Below are positions 1-9,984 of a DNA stretch of 64,000 nt, one piece after another. Made by a program: the position numbers and the translations under genes. The notes beneath the pieces were generated by a model, which ran no database searches, had not been told where the DNA came from, and saw only the letters and a program-made list of their open reading frames with translations. The stretch's first letter is position 1; every line of letters starts with the position of its first letter. The stretch is from Pseudorhizobium endolithicum (GTDB taxonomy: Bacteria; Pseudomonadota; Alphaproteobacteria; Rhizobiales; Rhizobiaceae), in the NCBI RefSeq assembly GCF_902153245.2, contig NZ_CABFWF030000014.1, forward strand, positions 248,001 to 312,000, given 5' to 3'.

Positions 1-153
1 AGGTGAAACAAGCACATCAATTAGACGAAGGGGTCATGTATCTGGATATTTGCAATTTGACCTCGTTGCGTTTATAGACCGTTGGAATTCCCGGAAATTG
101 TGGTGATACCCACGGCCCGCGACACCGGCGCGGCGGACAGAGGAACTATACCC

Positions 154-861
154 ATGGCCCAACAATTGCTCATGCCGAAGGCAACTGCCGTCTGGCTGGT
201 CGACAACACTGCGCTTTCGTTCGACCAGATCGCGCAGTTCTGCAAGCTTCATCCCCTCGAGGTGAAGGCCATCGCCGACGGCGAGGCGGCCCAGGGCATC
301 AAGGGCCTCGATCCCATCGCAACAGGCCAGTTGTCACGCGACGAGATCCAGCGAGGCGAGGCGGATGTGAACTACAAGCTCAAGCTGCTGGAGCCTAAGG
401 TCCGCGTGCCGGAATCGAAGCGCCGCGGCCCGCGCTACACCCCTGTCTCAAAGCGCCAGGACCGCCCGAACGCCATCCTCTGGCTGGTCCGGAACCATCC
501 CGAGCTCAAGGACGCCCAGATTTCCCGTCTCGTCGGCACCACCAAGTCGACAATCGAGCAGATCCGCGAGCGCACCCACTGGAATTCCGCCAACCTGGCC
601 CCGATGGACCCGGTCACGCTCGGCCTCTGCAGCCAGATCGATCTCGACCTGGAGGTGGAAAGGGCCTCGAAGGGCCGCCCCCTACCGAGCACGGCCGAAG
701 TCGGCGCCACCCTTCAGTCGGCATCGGAGACGGAAAACCTCGACTTCGACTATCGCAGCGATCGTGAGGAAGAAAAGGAGATCGATGCGGACGCCGTCTT
801 CGCCAAGCTCAATTCGCTCAAGTCGACTCCGCGCGACGAAGACGAGGACGATCGGTATTAA
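154..861 (+). CDS. trcR: TrcR-type cell cycle transcriptional regulator (DUF1013)
   Basis: The 235-residue protein matches the DUF1013 family of alphaproteobacteria, whose Caulobacter member TrcR is described as a cell-cycle transcriptional regulator. The conserved core (about residues 8-165) carries two helix-turn-helix-like stretches: residues 15-40, with a DQIAQFC helix, and about 113-145, with ILWLVRNHPELKDAQISRLVG. The tail is very acidic. The ATG at 154 is chosen over an upstream TTG at 82 because AGAGGA precedes it at normal spacing and the recognisable family sequence starts at MAQQLLMPKA. It converges on minE and ends in a good hairpin terminator. The family call is firm; its targets in this organism are not visible. 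Confidence 0.9.
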   Translation: MAQQLLMPKATAVWLVDNTALSFDQIAQFCKLHPLEVKAIADGEAAQGIKGLDPIATGQLSRDEIQRGEADVNYKLKLLEPKVRVPESKRRGPRYTPVSKRQDRPNAILWLVRNHPELKDAQISRLVGTTKSTIEQIRERTHWNSANLAPMDPVTLGLCSQIDLDLEVERASKGRPLPSTAEVGATLQSASETENLDFDYRSDREEEKEIDADAVFAKLNSLKSTPRDEDEDDRY

Positions 862-890
862 GCCGTCCTGCTGATAGCTTTACGAATTTG

Positions 891-921
891 AAGGCCCGCC
901 GATCGCTCGGCGGGCCTTTTA
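891..921 (+). terminator. Rho-independent terminator of trcR
   Basis: A perfect 10-bp GC-rich stem (arms 891-900 and 909-918) with an 8-base loop runs into TTTT. It lies 29 bp after the trcR stop and just before the converging minE stop, so it probably serves trcR and may also limit read-through from the min operon. Confidence 0.85.
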
Positions 922-939
922 GTTTGGGAGATTGCGCTT

Positions 940-1200
940 TCAGGCCGCTTTGAGGGATGCGTCCAACGGAATTTCGACGTCGATCTCGAGGATGGAGACG
1001 GTTTCCTCGCGATCCACCTTGATCTTCACCTTGTCGGCATCGAGCTGCACGTGTTTGGCGATGACGGCGAGGATTTCCTCCCGGAGGACGGCGACGAGAT
1101 CGGAGCTGCTCGAGGCCCGCTCATGGGCCAGCAGCACCTGCAGGCGCTCGCGCGCCATCGGCGCCGACCGCTGCTTGCGGAACAGGTCGAAGATGCTCAT
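940..1200 (-). CDS. minE: Cell division topological specificity factor MinE
   Basis: MinE stimulates the MinD ATPase and drives Min oscillation, so that the MinC division inhibitor is kept from midcell. The 86-residue protein has the family length. Its membrane-targeting N-terminus begins [14 protein letters not shown], followed by the MinD-contact helix around [11 protein letters not shown] (about 18-28) and the dimerisation half with [11 protein letters not shown] and [12 protein letters not shown]. The start codon overlaps the minD stop in an ATGA arrangement, so the genes are translationally coupled as the last two members of minC-minD-minE. Confidence 0.97.
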   Translation of the reverse strand: MSIFDLFRKQRSAPMARERLQVLLAHERASSSSDLVAVLREEILAVIAKHVQLDADKVKIKVDREETVSILEIDVEIPLDASLKAA

Positions 1201-2012
1201 GCTGCTTTCCTTCCGAAGATCTTGCCGAAAAGGCCGCGCTGTTCACCCGGAATCGTGATCGGAAGCACCTCGCCGGAAAGCCGGCGGGCGGCATCGAAAT
1301 AGGCTTGGGCCGGGGCACTGCTCGTATCCGCCAGGGTAACCGGTGCACCGATATTGGACGCCCGCAGGACGTCCATGCTTTCCGGCACGATGCCGATCAG
1401 CGGGATGGAAAGGATTTCCAGGACGTCGCCGACCTTCAGCATGTCGCCGCGCTCCGCCCGTGCAGGGTCGTAACGCGTCAGGAGCAGGTGCTTTTCAATG
1501 CGTTCGCCACGCTCCGCCTTCAGGGTCTTGGCATCGAGAAGGCCGATGATGCGGTCGGAATCGCGTACGGACGAAACCTCCGGATTGGTCACGACCACCG
1601 CGACGTCGGCGTGGCGCATCGCAAGGGTCGCCCCACGCTCGATCCCGGCCGGGCTGTCGCAGATCACCCAGTCGAAATAGCGCTTAAGCTCGGTGATCAC
1701 GGTCTCGACGCCTTCCGGCGTCAATGCATCCTTGTCGCGGGTCTGCGAAGCAGCAAGCAGGAACAGGGTTTCCAGCCGCTTGTCGCGGATAAGGGCCTGC
1801 GGCAGCTTTGCGTCCCCCTGGATCACGTTGACGATGTCGTAGACCACGCGGCGTTCTGCGCCCATGACCAGGTCCAGGTTACGAAGGCCGACGTCGAAGT
1901 CGACGACCACCACCTTCTCCCCCTTTTGGGCCAGTGCCGCCCCGAGCGCCGCAGACGAGGTCGTCTTGCCGACCCCGCCCTTGCCCGACGTCACTACGAT
2001 GACTTTCCCCAT
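1197..2012 (-). CDS. minD: Septum site-determining ATPase MinD
   Basis: MinD is a membrane-cycling ATPase that recruits MinC and is displaced by MinE. The 271-residue protein opens with a deviant Walker A loop (KGGVGKT, residues 11-17), followed by [10 protein letters not shown] and ICDSPAGIE, the hallmark motifs of the family. It ends in a basic amphipathic helix ([13 protein letters not shown]) that fits the membrane-targeting sequence. It lies 31 bp after minC and overlaps minE by 4 bp. Confidence 0.98.
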   Translation of the reverse strand: MGKVIVVTSGKGGVGKTTSSAALGAALAQKGEKVVVVDFDVGLRNLDLVMGAERRVVYDIVNVIQGDAKLPQALIRDKRLETLFLLAASQTRDKDALTPEGVETVITELKRYFDWVICDSPAGIERGATLAMRHADVAVVVTNPEVSSVRDSDRIIGLLDAKTLKAERGERIEKHLLLTRYDPARAERGDMLKVGDVLEILSIPLIGIVPESMDVLRASNIGAPVTLADTSSAPAQAYFDAARRLSGEVLPITIPGEQRGLFGKIFGRKAA

Positions 2013-2043
2013 TGGTTTTCTCCTGTTGTTCTGGCCTTGCAGC

Positions 2044-2778
2044 TCAGACGAGTGTCTCTGCCATGATCATATCGTTTTCGAGCCAGAGCTGGACGGGCTG
2101 CCCCTTCAGGCTCGGCGCCATGTTTTCGGCGGTTTGATAGACGCCGTCGATCGCCAGCAGCTCCGCCTCCAGCTTCCGGCAGAAGATTTGCGCCGACGCA
2201 TTTCCCACCGAACCCGCCATTACCCGGCCGCGCAGGGCGCCGTAGATGTGGACGGAACCGCCGGCAATGACCTCCGCGCCGGACGCGACGGAGCCGATCA
2301 CGGTCACGTCCCCCTCCGGGAAGATCACCGACTGCCCGGAGCGGATCGGCTCGCGGATGATGATCGATTGCAGGGTAGGGCGTCCTACGTCCGCCGACGC
2401 TCGCTTGGCGGCAGCGCCGGGCTCTTCCGCGGGTTCCGGCTCCTTCGCCATGGCCTCCTCGGAAACGGGGCGTCCACCCTTCAATCCCGGCGGCATTCCC
2501 TGTCCGAGAATGGAGGGACGCGCTCCCTCAATGCCCATGATGGCGACGTTTCGATCCGCGAATGCACCGAGCAGCTCCTTGAGCTGAGCACGGTCGATGT
2601 TAAGGTCGGTGACGTCCAGGACCACCGGCCGGTTCAGGAAGAAGCCGGCCGACCGCGATGCAAGATCGTCCAGCCGGGCCAGCCATTCATCGAGAGGAAG
2701 ATCGGGCGAAAGTACGACCGCCAGAAAGGACCGGCCCTTGATTCGGATCGAACGAGCGTCTGTTAGCACTTTGGTCAT
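2044..2778 (-). CDS. minC: Septum site-determining protein MinC
   Basis: MinC inhibits FtsZ ring assembly away from midcell when bound to MinD. The 244-residue protein has a divergent N-terminal FtsZ-interaction domain (about 1-110), a proline/alanine/glutamate-rich linker (about 115-145), and the well-conserved beta-helical C-terminal domain (about 147-240), with IRSGQSVIFPEGDVTVIGSVASGAEV and GSVHIYGALRGRV. It is the first gene of minCDE. The ATG at 2778 lacks a strong Shine-Dalgarno sequence. A TTAA-N7-TTAA box lies 42 bp upstream and suggests CtrA control. Confidence 0.96.
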   Translation of the reverse strand: MTKVLTDARSIRIKGRSFLAVVLSPDLPLDEWLARLDDLASRSAGFFLNRPVVLDVTDLNIDRAQLKELLGAFADRNVAIMGIEGARPSILGQGMPPGLKGGRPVSEEAMAKEPEPAEEPGAAAKRASADVGRPTLQSIIIREPIRSGQSVIFPEGDVTVIGSVASGAEVIAGGSVHIYGALRGRVMAGSVGNASAQIFCRKLEAELLAIDGVYQTAENMAPSLKGQPVQLWLENDMIMAETLV

Positions 2779-2819
2779 CTACGTAAAGAATTGGTTGCAC
2801 GGGTGTAGCGTCGGCATAG

Positions 2820-2834
2820 TTAACAAAACATTAA
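2820..2834. promoter_or_regulatory. Candidate CtrA box upstream of minC
   Basis: The sequence TTAACAAAACATTAA is an exact TTAA-N7-TTAA, the full CtrA recognition pattern of alphaproteobacteria. It is centred about 50 bp upstream of the minC start. Motif and position are seen directly; binding is inferred. CtrA has been linked to min gene control in Sinorhizobium. Confidence 0.65.
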
Positions 2835-2875
2835 TATGCTGGTGCGGAGCTTGATAACACGGGTCGCGAAACGCA

Positions 2876-2903
2876 GGAGGCCACGGCTTTCGCCGCGGCC
2901 TCC
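2876..2903 (-). terminator. Hairpin downstream of prpE
   Basis: A 12-bp stem lies 23 bp past the prpE stop. Read on the minus strand it has one G-U pair and closes on a GAAA tetraloop. No T-tract follows, so it is either a weak or factor-assisted terminator or a 3-prime stabilising hairpin. Confidence 0.45.
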
Positions 2904-2926
2904 CGGATCGTCTTCACTCGATGAAG

Positions 2927-4858
2927 CTAGGCCGCGGTTTCGGCCGCACCCTTCGCATATCCCTTCGTTTTCAGGATTTCGCCGATCTCGTCGAGGATCG
3001 CCGGGTCATCGATCGTCGCAGGCATCCTCCAGGGCAGCCCGTCGGCGATCTTCTGCATCGTGCCGCGAAGGATCTTGCCGGAGCGCGTCTTCGGCAGACG
3101 CTTCACCACCATCACGGTGCGGAACGCTGCCACCGGCCCTATTTCGCTCCTGACGAGGTCCACGACCTCCCTCTCGATCGCCTTCTCGTCGCGCGAGATG
3201 TTGTTCTTGAGGACGAGGAAACCGCAGGGGATCTGCCCCTTGAGCGGGTCGGCCACGCCGATCACGGCGCATTCGGCCACGTCGGGATGCATGGCACAGA
3301 CCTCCTCCATTGCTCCGGTCGACAACCTGTGGCCGGCGCAATTTATGATGTCGTCCGTGCGCGCCATGACGAACAGGTAGCCGTCGCTGTCGATCATGCC
3401 TGCATCCGCGGTCTTGTAGTAGCCGGGAAATTCCTCAAGGCAGGCCTGCCGGAAGCGCTCGTCGGCATTCCAGAAACTGACGAGGCATCCCGGCGGAAGC
3501 GGCAGCTTCACGACGATGTTGCCCAGGGTGTCTGCCGGCACCGGATGGCCTGCATCGTCCAGAACCTCGATCGTATATCCCGGCATCGGCCGGGTCGGAG
3601 AGCCCGGCTTGAACGGAAGCAGTCCGAGGCCTACGGGATTTCCGACCATCGGCCAGCCCGTTTCCGTCTGCCACCAATGGTCGATCACCGGGACCTTCAG
3701 CACCTTTTCCGCCCATTTCAGCGTTTCCGGATCGGCCCGCTCCCCGGCAAGGAAAAGGGCGCGCAGTCCCGAAAGATCGTATGCTTCGACCAGCTTGCCT
3801 TCCGAATCGTCCCGCCGGATGGCGCGGAAGGCCGTCGGCGCCGTGAAAAGAACCTTCACGTCGTACTCCGAGACGATCCTCCAGTAGGTGCCGGCATCGG
3901 GCGTGCCCACCGGCTTGCCCTCGAATAGAACCGTCGTATTCCCGGCCAGCAGCGGCCCGTATACGATATAGGAGTGGCCCACGACCCAGCCTATGTCCGA
4001 GGCCGCCCAGAAGACTTCCCCGGGATCGACGCCGAAGAGATTCTTCATGGTCCAGTTGAGCGCCACCATGTGCCCCCCGTTATCGCGGACGACACCCTTG
4101 GGCTGACCCGTGGTTCCGGATGTGTAGAGAATGTAGAGCGGATCGGTGGCGGCTACGGGCACGCACCGGACCACGGTCCCGTTCGTCTTCTCCGCCTCTA
4201 TCGCCAGCCGGAAATCAATGTCCCCGTGCTCGTATCGGAGGGGGGCGTGCAGCTCGTCCCGCTGCAGGATGAAGCAGAAGTCGGGCTTTACCTTCGCCAT
4301 GTCCACCGCGTGGTCGAGCAGCGGCTTATAGGGGACGACTCGTCCCGGCTCCAGTCCGCAGCTTGCGCTGATCACCACCTTGGCGCCGCAGTCATCGATG
4401 CGTGTCGCCAGTTCGTGCGCCGCAAATCCCCCGAAGACGACGGAGTGGATGGCCCCCAACCGCGCACAGGCGAGCATGGAGAAGACGGCCTCCGGCACCA
4501 TCGGCATGTAGATGAGGACCCGGTCGCCTTTCCCGACGCCGTGATTGCGAAGCACCGCAGCAATGGCCTGCACCTCGTCCAGCATCTGCTGATAGCTGTA
4601 TGTCCTCTTCTCACCGTTCATTGCACTGTCGTAGATCAGCGCCGACTGGTCGCCTCGGCCCCGTTCGACATGCCGGTCCAGGCAGTTGTAGCATGTATTG
4701 GTCTCGCCGCCGGCAAACCACCGCCCGTAGACGCCCTGGTCCTTGTCGAAGACCGTCTCGATCGGCTTGAACCAGTGAAGCTTTTCTGCCTGCCGCCGCC
4801 AGAACTCCTCCGGCGCCGACTGCCACTCGCGGTAAATATCGAAGTATATGCTCTGCAT
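2927..4858 (-). CDS. prpE: Propionyl-CoA synthetase (acyl-CoA/acetyl-CoA synthetase family)
   Basis: This enzyme activates propionate (and probably acetate) with ATP and CoA to the acyl-CoA. The 643-residue protein has the N-terminal ACAS domain (YFDIYREWQSAPEEFW), the adenylation signature YTSGTTGQPKG at about 245-255, the WWQTETGWP motif, and the C-terminal loop KTRSGKILRG, whose second lysine is the residue normally regulated by acetylation. I chose the ATG at 4858 because GGGAGGAG lies at ideal spacing; a start ten codons further upstream lacks this. No other propionate-pathway genes are adjacent, so it appears monocistronic. Acetyl- versus propionyl-CoA preference is inferred from overall similarity. 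Confidence 0.9.
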   Translation of the reverse strand: MQSIYFDIYREWQSAPEEFWRRQAEKLHWFKPIETVFDKDQGVYGRWFAGGETNTCYNCLDRHVERGRGDQSALIYDSAMNGEKRTYSYQQMLDEVQAIAAVLRNHGVGKGDRVLIYMPMVPEAVFSMLACARLGAIHSVVFGGFAAHELATRIDDCGAKVVISASCGLEPGRVVPYKPLLDHAVDMAKVKPDFCFILQRDELHAPLRYEHGDIDFRLAIEAEKTNGTVVRCVPVAATDPLYILYTSGTTGQPKGVVRDNGGHMVALNWTMKNLFGVDPGEVFWAASDIGWVVGHSYIVYGPLLAGNTTVLFEGKPVGTPDAGTYWRIVSEYDVKVLFTAPTAFRAIRRDDSEGKLVEAYDLSGLRALFLAGERADPETLKWAEKVLKVPVIDHWWQTETGWPMVGNPVGLGLLPFKPGSPTRPMPGYTIEVLDDAGHPVPADTLGNIVVKLPLPPGCLVSFWNADERFRQACLEEFPGYYKTADAGMIDSDGYLFVMARTDDIINCAGHRLSTGAMEEVCAMHPDVAECAVIGVADPLKGQIPCGFLVLKNNISRDEKAIEREVVDLVRSEIGPVAAFRTVMVVKRLPKTRSGKILRGTMQKIADGLPWRMPATIDDPAILDEIGEILKTKGYAKGAAETAA

Positions 4859-4946
4859 CTGCTCCTCCCGTAGTCCCAGCGCAGCCATGGAAACTTTAGG
4901 ATGAGGCAGAGCCGGCTGGAAAGCCAGACTAAAGGGCTAGGGGCAC

Positions 4947-5606
4947 CTAGCGATTGCCGAAAATGGCCGATCCGACCCTGACGCTCGTCGCTCCGAAATG
5001 GATCGCCGTCTCGAAGTCGTTCGACATCCCCATGGACAATTTCTCAAGCCCGCACTGCGCTGCCAGCTTCGCAAGCAGCGCGAAATGCGGCCCAGGGTTT
5101 TCGTCCGCCGGCGGAATGCACATCAGTCCTTCGATGCCGAGGCCGAGTTCGACCCGGCAGAAGTCGACGAACGCCTTGGTGTCCTTGGGCGAGATTCCGG
5201 CTTTCTGCGGCTCCAGCCCCGTATTCACCTGCACGTAGAGGCGGGGCTTCCGCCCCTGCTTTCCCATCTCCTCTGCCAGGGCGCGGGCGATCTTCTCCCG
5301 GTCAACAGTCTCGATGACGTCGAAGAGCGCGACCGCATCACCTGCCTTGTTGGATTGCAGAGGCCCGATGAGGTGAAGCTCGATATCGCTGAATTCCGCC
5401 TTGAGAGCCGGCCATTTCCCCTGGCTTTCCTGAACACGATTCTCACCGAAAATGCGTTGCCCCGCCAAGATTGCCGGGCGGATCGCCTCGGTGTCGAACG
5501 TCTTCGATACCGCGACCAGGGATACGGATTGGGCCGCGCGGCTTGCCTGGCGCTCCGCCGCCTCGATCCGTGACAACACATCCTGCAGCCGTTCTTCCGT
5601 CGTCAT
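4947..5606 (-). CDS. yggS: YggS/PROSC-type pyridoxal phosphate homeostasis protein
   Basis: This fold-type III PLP-binding protein helps maintain vitamin B6 and amino-acid balance; no catalytic reaction is firmly assigned to the family. It is 219 residues long. The PLP lysine is K35 in LVAVSKTF, and the family motifs FGENRVQE, HLIGPLQSNK and SMGMSNDFETAI are all present. The ATG at 5606 is preferred because GAGG lies 6-10 bases upstream and the conserved sequence begins there; a longer reading to 5735 is unlikely. It is divergent from leuS, with about 180 bp between the starts. Confidence 0.93.
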   Translation of the reverse strand: MTTEERLQDVLSRIEAAERQASRAAQSVSLVAVSKTFDTEAIRPAILAGQRIFGENRVQESQGKWPALKAEFSDIELHLIGPLQSNKAGDAVALFDVIETVDREKIARALAEEMGKQGRKPRLYVQVNTGLEPQKAGISPKDTKAFVDFCRVELGLGIEGLMCIPPADENPGPHFALLAKLAAQCGLEKLSMGMSNDFETAIHFGATSVRVGSAIFGNR

Positions 5607-5784
5607 GATCGACCTCATCTCCATCTTTTGCGGACGCTTAGCCGCCACAGCCCGCTCTGCCAAGGCCGGCTGGGGGTGCCGCCCAAACTTTACCGCGCCG
5701 GATGGCCGGAAAACTTGACGGTTGCGGGGTTTCATGATGAAGGTCTGGCCATCCCTGTCAGCACTTTTCCCGGAATATCATAGA

Positions 5785-8415
5785 ATGGCGAGTGAACGTT
5801 ACAATCCGCGCGAGGCCGAGCCGCGTTGGCAGCAAAGGTGGACCGAGGCGAAGGTCTTCGAGACCGACAACGCCGATCCGCGCGAGAAATACTACGTCCT
5901 CGAGATGTTCCCGTATCCGTCCGGCCGCATCCACATGGGCCATGTCCGCAACTACGCCATGGGTGACGTCGTTGCCCGGTACAAGCGGGCGAGGGGCTAC
6001 AACGTCCTGCATCCGATGGGATGGGACGCCTTCGGAATGCCGGCTGAGAATGCTGCGCGCGACAACAAGGTGCACCCCAAGGAGTGGACCTACCGGAATA
6101 TCGCGTCGATGAAGGCGCAGTTGAAGGCGATGGGCCTCTCGCTCGACTGGTCGCGCGAATTCGCCACCTGCGACGTCGAATATTACCACCGCCAGCAGCA
6201 TCTCTTCCTGGACATGATGGAGAAGGGGCTGGTCTACCGCAAGCTCTCCAAGGTCAACTGGGATCCGGTCGATCATACCGTTCTCGCCAACGAACAGGTC
6301 ATCGACGGTCGCGGCTGGCGTTCCGGCGCCCTCGTCGAGCAGCGGGAACTGGTGCAGTGGTTCTTCAAGATCACGGATTTCAGCCAGGATCTCCTGGAGT
6401 CGCTGGAGACGCTCGGTCAGTGGCCCGAGAAGGTGCGGCTGATGCAGAAGAACTGGATCGGCCGTTCGGAAGGGATGACCATCCGATGGGAACTGGTAGC
6501 GGATACCGCCCCTGCCGGCCACTCGGAAGTCACCGTCTATACAACCCGTCCGGATACGCTCTTCGGCGCCTCCTTCCTGGCGATCGCCGCCGACCACCCG
6601 CTGGCAAGAGACGCAGCGGCAGCAAACCCGGCTATCGAAGCCTTCGCCGAGGAGTGCCGGCGGCAGGGAACCTCGCTGGCTGCGCTCGAGACGGCCGAGA
6701 AGAAGGGCATCGATACCGGCATCCGTGTCAGACACCCGCTCGACCCTTCGTGGGAGCTGCCTGTCTATATCGCGAACTTCGTCTTGATGGAGTATGGCAC
6801 CGGAGCGATCTTCGGTTGCCCGTCCGGCGACCAGCGCGACCTGGACTTCGCCCGCAAATACGAGCTGCCGGTCGTTCCCGTCGTCATGCCTGCAGATGCG
6901 AATGCCGAAAGCTTTGCGATCGGTGATACGGCTTATGATGGCGATGGCGTGATGATCAACTCCCGCTTCCTCGACGGGAAATCCACGGAAGAGGCCTTTG
7001 ACCTCGTCGCCGATCGGCTCTCAGGCACGATCCTGGGTAACATGCCACAGGGAGAGCGGAAGGTGAATTTCCGTCTCCGCGACTGGGGCATCTCCCGCCA
7101 GCGCTACTGGGGCTGCCCGATTCCGGTGATCCATTGCGAGGTCTGCGGTGTCGTGCCGGTGCCGAAGAAGGACCTACCGGTCAGGCTTCCGGACGACGTA
7201 ACGTTCGATCAGCCGGGGAACCCGCTCGATCGCCATTCCACATGGCGGCACGTCGCCTGCCCGCAATGCGGTGCAGATGCGCGCCGTGAAACCGATACGA
7301 TGGACACATTCGTCGATTCCAGCTGGTATTTCACGCGTTTCACGGCTCCATGGGAGGACATGCCGACGGATCCGAAGGCGGCAAATCACTGGCTGCCGGT
7401 CGATCAGTACATCGGCGGCATCGAGCATGCCATCCTTCACCTGCTCTACTCACGCTTCTTCACGCGGGCGATGAAGGAAACCGGCCATGTAGACGTCAAG
7501 GAGCCATTCAAGGGTCTCTTCACCCAGGGCATGGTGGTCCACGAGACCTATCGCCGCGGCAGTGGCGCCGCCGGCGAATGGGTGGCACCCGCCGATATCC
7601 GCATGGAAGAGGTCGACGGAAAGCGGCGGGCGACGCTTCTGTCGACCGGCGAGGAGGTGACGATCGGCTCCATCGAAAAGATGTCGAAGTCTAAGAAGAA
7701 CGTGGTGGATCCGGACGATATCATCGCTTCTTACGGCGCCGATACGGCCCGTTTCTTCGTTCTGTCGGACTCCCCGCCCGATCGCGACGTCATCTGGTCG
7801 GAGGCGGGCGTCGAAGGCGCGCACCGTTTCACGCAACGCCTCTGGCGCCTCATTTCCGAAGCAGCGGCAAGTCTCGCCGACGTGCAGAGCGCACCTGCCG
7901 GCGAGGGTGAGGGTCTGGCCGTCTCCCAGGCCGCGCACAGGACGCTGAAGGCGGTTCAGGAGGACTACGACAAGCTGTCCTTCAACAGGGCGGTCGCGCG
8001 CGTTTACGAATTGGTGAACACGCTGGCGGCGCCGCTGGCGCGCGTTGCGACGGGCGAGGGCGATGGCGCCTATCGGGCGGCCGTCCGCAATGCTGCCGAG
8101 ATTCTGATCCAGATCGTCGCACCGATGACCCCGCATCTGGCTGAGGAATGCTGGGCCGCACTGGGCAATTCCGAGATGTTGTCCCGCGCACCATGGCCCC
8201 GCTTCGACGAGAGCCTTGTTGCTGCAAATGAGATCACGCTCCCGGTCCAGATCAACGGCAAGAAACGCGCAGAATTGACAATCGCGCGCGAGGCATCTCA
8301 AGATGCGGTCCAAGCCGCGGTTCTTCAACTGGATGCCGTGCGTGCTGCATTGGATGGGCGGGCAGCCAAGAAGGTCATCATCGTCCCACAGAGGATCGTG
8401 AACATTGTCGTCTGA
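5785..8415 (+). CDS. leuS: Leucyl-tRNA synthetase
   Basis: A class I aminoacyl-tRNA synthetase that charges tRNA-Leu. The 876-residue protein has the HIGH-type motif HMGH at 50-53, the large CP1 editing domain (about 225-420) with [12 protein letters not shown], and the KMSKS motif at 632-636, followed by the anticodon-binding domain. The ATG at 5785 matches the family N-terminus ([19 protein letters not shown]). An in-frame extension to 5722 is possible but has no family support. The last 11 bases overlap lptE, which suggests a leuS-lptE-holA operon. Confidence 0.98.
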   Translation: MASERYNPREAEPRWQQRWTEAKVFETDNADPREKYYVLEMFPYPSGRIHMGHVRNYAMGDVVARYKRARGYNVLHPMGWDAFGMPAENAARDNKVHPKEWTYRNIASMKAQLKAMGLSLDWSREFATCDVEYYHRQQHLFLDMMEKGLVYRKLSKVNWDPVDHTVLANEQVIDGRGWRSGALVEQRELVQWFFKITDFSQDLLESLETLGQWPEKVRLMQKNWIGRSEGMTIRWELVADTAPAGHSEVTVYTTRPDTLFGASFLAIAADHPLARDAAAANPAIEAFAEECRRQGTSLAALETAEKKGIDTGIRVRHPLDPSWELPVYIANFVLMEYGTGAIFGCPSGDQRDLDFARKYELPVVPVVMPADANAESFAIGDTAYDGDGVMINSRFLDGKSTEEAFDLVADRLSGTILGNMPQGERKVNFRLRDWGISRQRYWGCPIPVIHCEVCGVVPVPKKDLPVRLPDDVTFDQPGNPLDRHSTWRHVACPQCGADARRETDTMDTFVDSSWYFTRFTAPWEDMPTDPKAANHWLPVDQYIGGIEHAILHLLYSRFFTRAMKETGHVDVKEPFKGLFTQGMVVHETYRRGSGAAGEWVAPADIRMEEVDGKRRATLLSTGEEVTIGSIEKMSKSKKNVVDPDDIIASYGADTARFFVLSDSPPDRDVIWSEAGVEGAHRFTQRLWRLISEAAASLADVQSAPAGEGEGLAVSQAAHRTLKAVQEDYDKLSFNRAVARVYELVNTLAAPLARVATGEGDGAYRAAVRNAAEILIQIVAPMTPHLAEECWAALGNSEMLSRAPWPRFDESLVAANEITLPVQINGKKRAELTIAREASQDAVQAAVLQLDAVRAALDGRAAKKVIIVPQRIVNIVV

Positions 8416-8956
8416 CGTATCGCCTATCCTCCGCCGGATCTGCTCTGCTGCTTCGGCGCTCTTCATCGTGGCAGCATTGTCCGCCTGCCAGGTCCGTCCG
8501 CTCTATGGAGAAGCGTCCGGACCGGGAGCTCGGCTTGCCGATATCGGGTTCTCCCAAGCCGACCACCGGGTAGAGCAGGTCGTGCGCAATCAGTTGATCT
8601 TTCTTTCATCCGGTGGACAGGGCGAAGCACGCGCTCCGCAGTATATGGTCGAGCTTCAGGTGGTATCCGCCTATAGCGACATCCTTGACGACGAGGATGC
8701 CGTCGGCCTTCAGCCGGGCAGGGTCGTGGTGACGGGCACGTACAGGATGTCGCGCGTCAGCGATGGTCAGGTCCTGAAGGCGGGCACTCGCCGGGCGACG
8801 TCTCTGCTCGATGTGTCTCGTCAGGAATTCGCGGAGCTGCGCTCCGTCCGCGATGCGGAGGATCGCGCCGCGCGCGAGCTCGCGGAGGTCATCCGCGCCG
8901 ATCTCGCCGTTGCGCTGGCGAAGGAGCCACCTCCGCAGGCGACATGGCAGAAGTAA
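8405..8956 (+). CDS. lptE: LPS assembly lipoprotein LptE
   Basis: LptE plugs the LptD barrel and helps deliver lipopolysaccharide to the outer leaflet. The 183-residue product starts at a TTG inside the leuS end. It has a short basic N-terminus, a hydrophobic stretch and a lipobox LSAC with the acylated cysteine at 28. The CQVRPLYG motif right after the lipobox is typical of the alphaproteobacterial family. The remainder is the expected periplasmic alpha/beta domain. The LptE name is based on family resemblance and synteny (leuS-lptE-holA is common in proteobacteria). Confidence 0.88.
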   Translation: MSSDVSPILRRICSAASALFIVAALSACQVRPLYGEASGPGARLADIGFSQADHRVEQVVRNQLIFLSSGGQGEARAPQYMVELQVVSAYSDILDDEDAVGLQPGRVVVTGTYRMSRVSDGQVLKAGTRRATSLLDVSRQEFAELRSVRDAEDRAARELAEVIRADLAVALAKEPPPQATWQK

Positions 8957-9984
8957 AGTCTCACGAATTTGATCGCTTTGCGGAGCGGGCGACGGACCTC
9001 TACCGCATATTCGTAGTCTACGGTCCCGACCGCGGACTGGCCTCCGAACGGGCGGCTGTACTGGCTCGAAAGTCAGGCGTTGCTCCGGATGACCCCTTCG
9101 CGACACTCAAGCTCGATGTCTCGGATCTGCAGAACGATCCCGGCCGGCTGCTAGACGAGGTCAACGCGCTAGGGCTCTTCGGTGGTGAGAAGCTTGTCTG
9201 GATCCGCAACGCTTCGAATGAAAAGACCCTTGTCGATGCAATGGCAGTCCTGGCAAGTGGCCCGCCCCCCGCCAACTTCCTGCTTGTTGAGGCCGGGGAC
9301 CTGAAAAAGGGAAGCGGGCTGCGCAAGATTGCGGAAGCCTCAAAGACGATCGCCATCATCCCCTGTTATGCCGACGATGTCCGGGCGCTGAACAGCCTTA
9401 TCGACATCGTCCTCGGCGAGGACAGCTTGACCATAAGCCCGGAGGCACGTCGGCACCTGGTGGAACGCCTTGGGGGCGACCGCGCGGCCTCGCGCAACGA
9501 AATCCGCAAGCTTGCGCTCTATTGTCGAGGCAGGGAGAGGGTGGAGGAAGAAGACGTTCTGGCTATCATCGGCGATGCCAGCGGCGTTTCCGCCGATGAG
9601 GCTGTGGATGCGGCCCTGACGGGTGATCTACCTGCGCTCCGCCACGCCCTGCAGAAGGTCCAGACGTCGAAGACGCCCGTGTTCCTCATCCTCCAATCCT
9701 GTCTTAAGACATTCCAGATGATGGAACTGATGCGGGCAGAGATGGACGAGAAGAATATCCAGCCAGGCCAGGTCATGATGACGCTTGGACGGCACATCCA
9801 CTTCAAGCGCAAGCCGCTGGTCGAGAAGGCATTGCGAATTTGGCCGGCGGATGCACTCACCCGTGAGATGGAGCGACTCCAGACGGCTATCCTCCAGAGC
9901 CGCCAGAAACAGGTGCTGGAGGACAGCATAGCCTTTCAGACCCTGATGGCGATCACGCTTCAGTCGGCCCGCGCCCGCCGCTGA
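8944..9984 (+). CDS. holA: DNA polymerase III delta subunit
   Basis: The delta subunit of the clamp loader, which opens the beta sliding clamp. The 346-residue protein has the delta pattern: an N-terminal AAA-like domain (YRIFVVYGPDRGLASERAAVL, FGGEKLVWIRNAS), a middle domain with LVERLGGDRAASRNEIRKLALYC at about 162-184, and a helical collar domain. The start overlaps lptE by 13 bp. It ends at 9984 directly against the converging parB stop at 9985, leaving no room for a terminator between them. Confidence 0.96.
   Translation: MAEVKSHEFDRFAERATDLYRIFVVYGPDRGLASERAAVLARKSGVAPDDPFATLKLDVSDLQNDPGRLLDEVNALGLFGGEKLVWIRNASNEKTLVDAMAVLASGPPPANFLLVEAGDLKKGSGLRKIAEASKTIAIIPCYADDVRALNSLIDIVLGEDSLTISPEARRHLVERLGGDRAASRNEIRKLALYCRGRERVEEEDVLAIIGDASGVSADEAVDAALTGDLPALRHALQKVQTSKTPVFLILQSCLKTFQMMELMRAEMDEKNIQPGQVMMTLGRHIHFKRKPLVEKALRIWPADALTREMERLQTAILQSRQKQVLEDSIAFQTLMAITLQSARARR

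Noticed and set aside
1-153. A partial gene or promoter at the left edge
   Set aside because: No open frame with family sequence crosses the edge, and no -35/-10 pair with good spacing could be identified; it is probably just the trcR upstream region.
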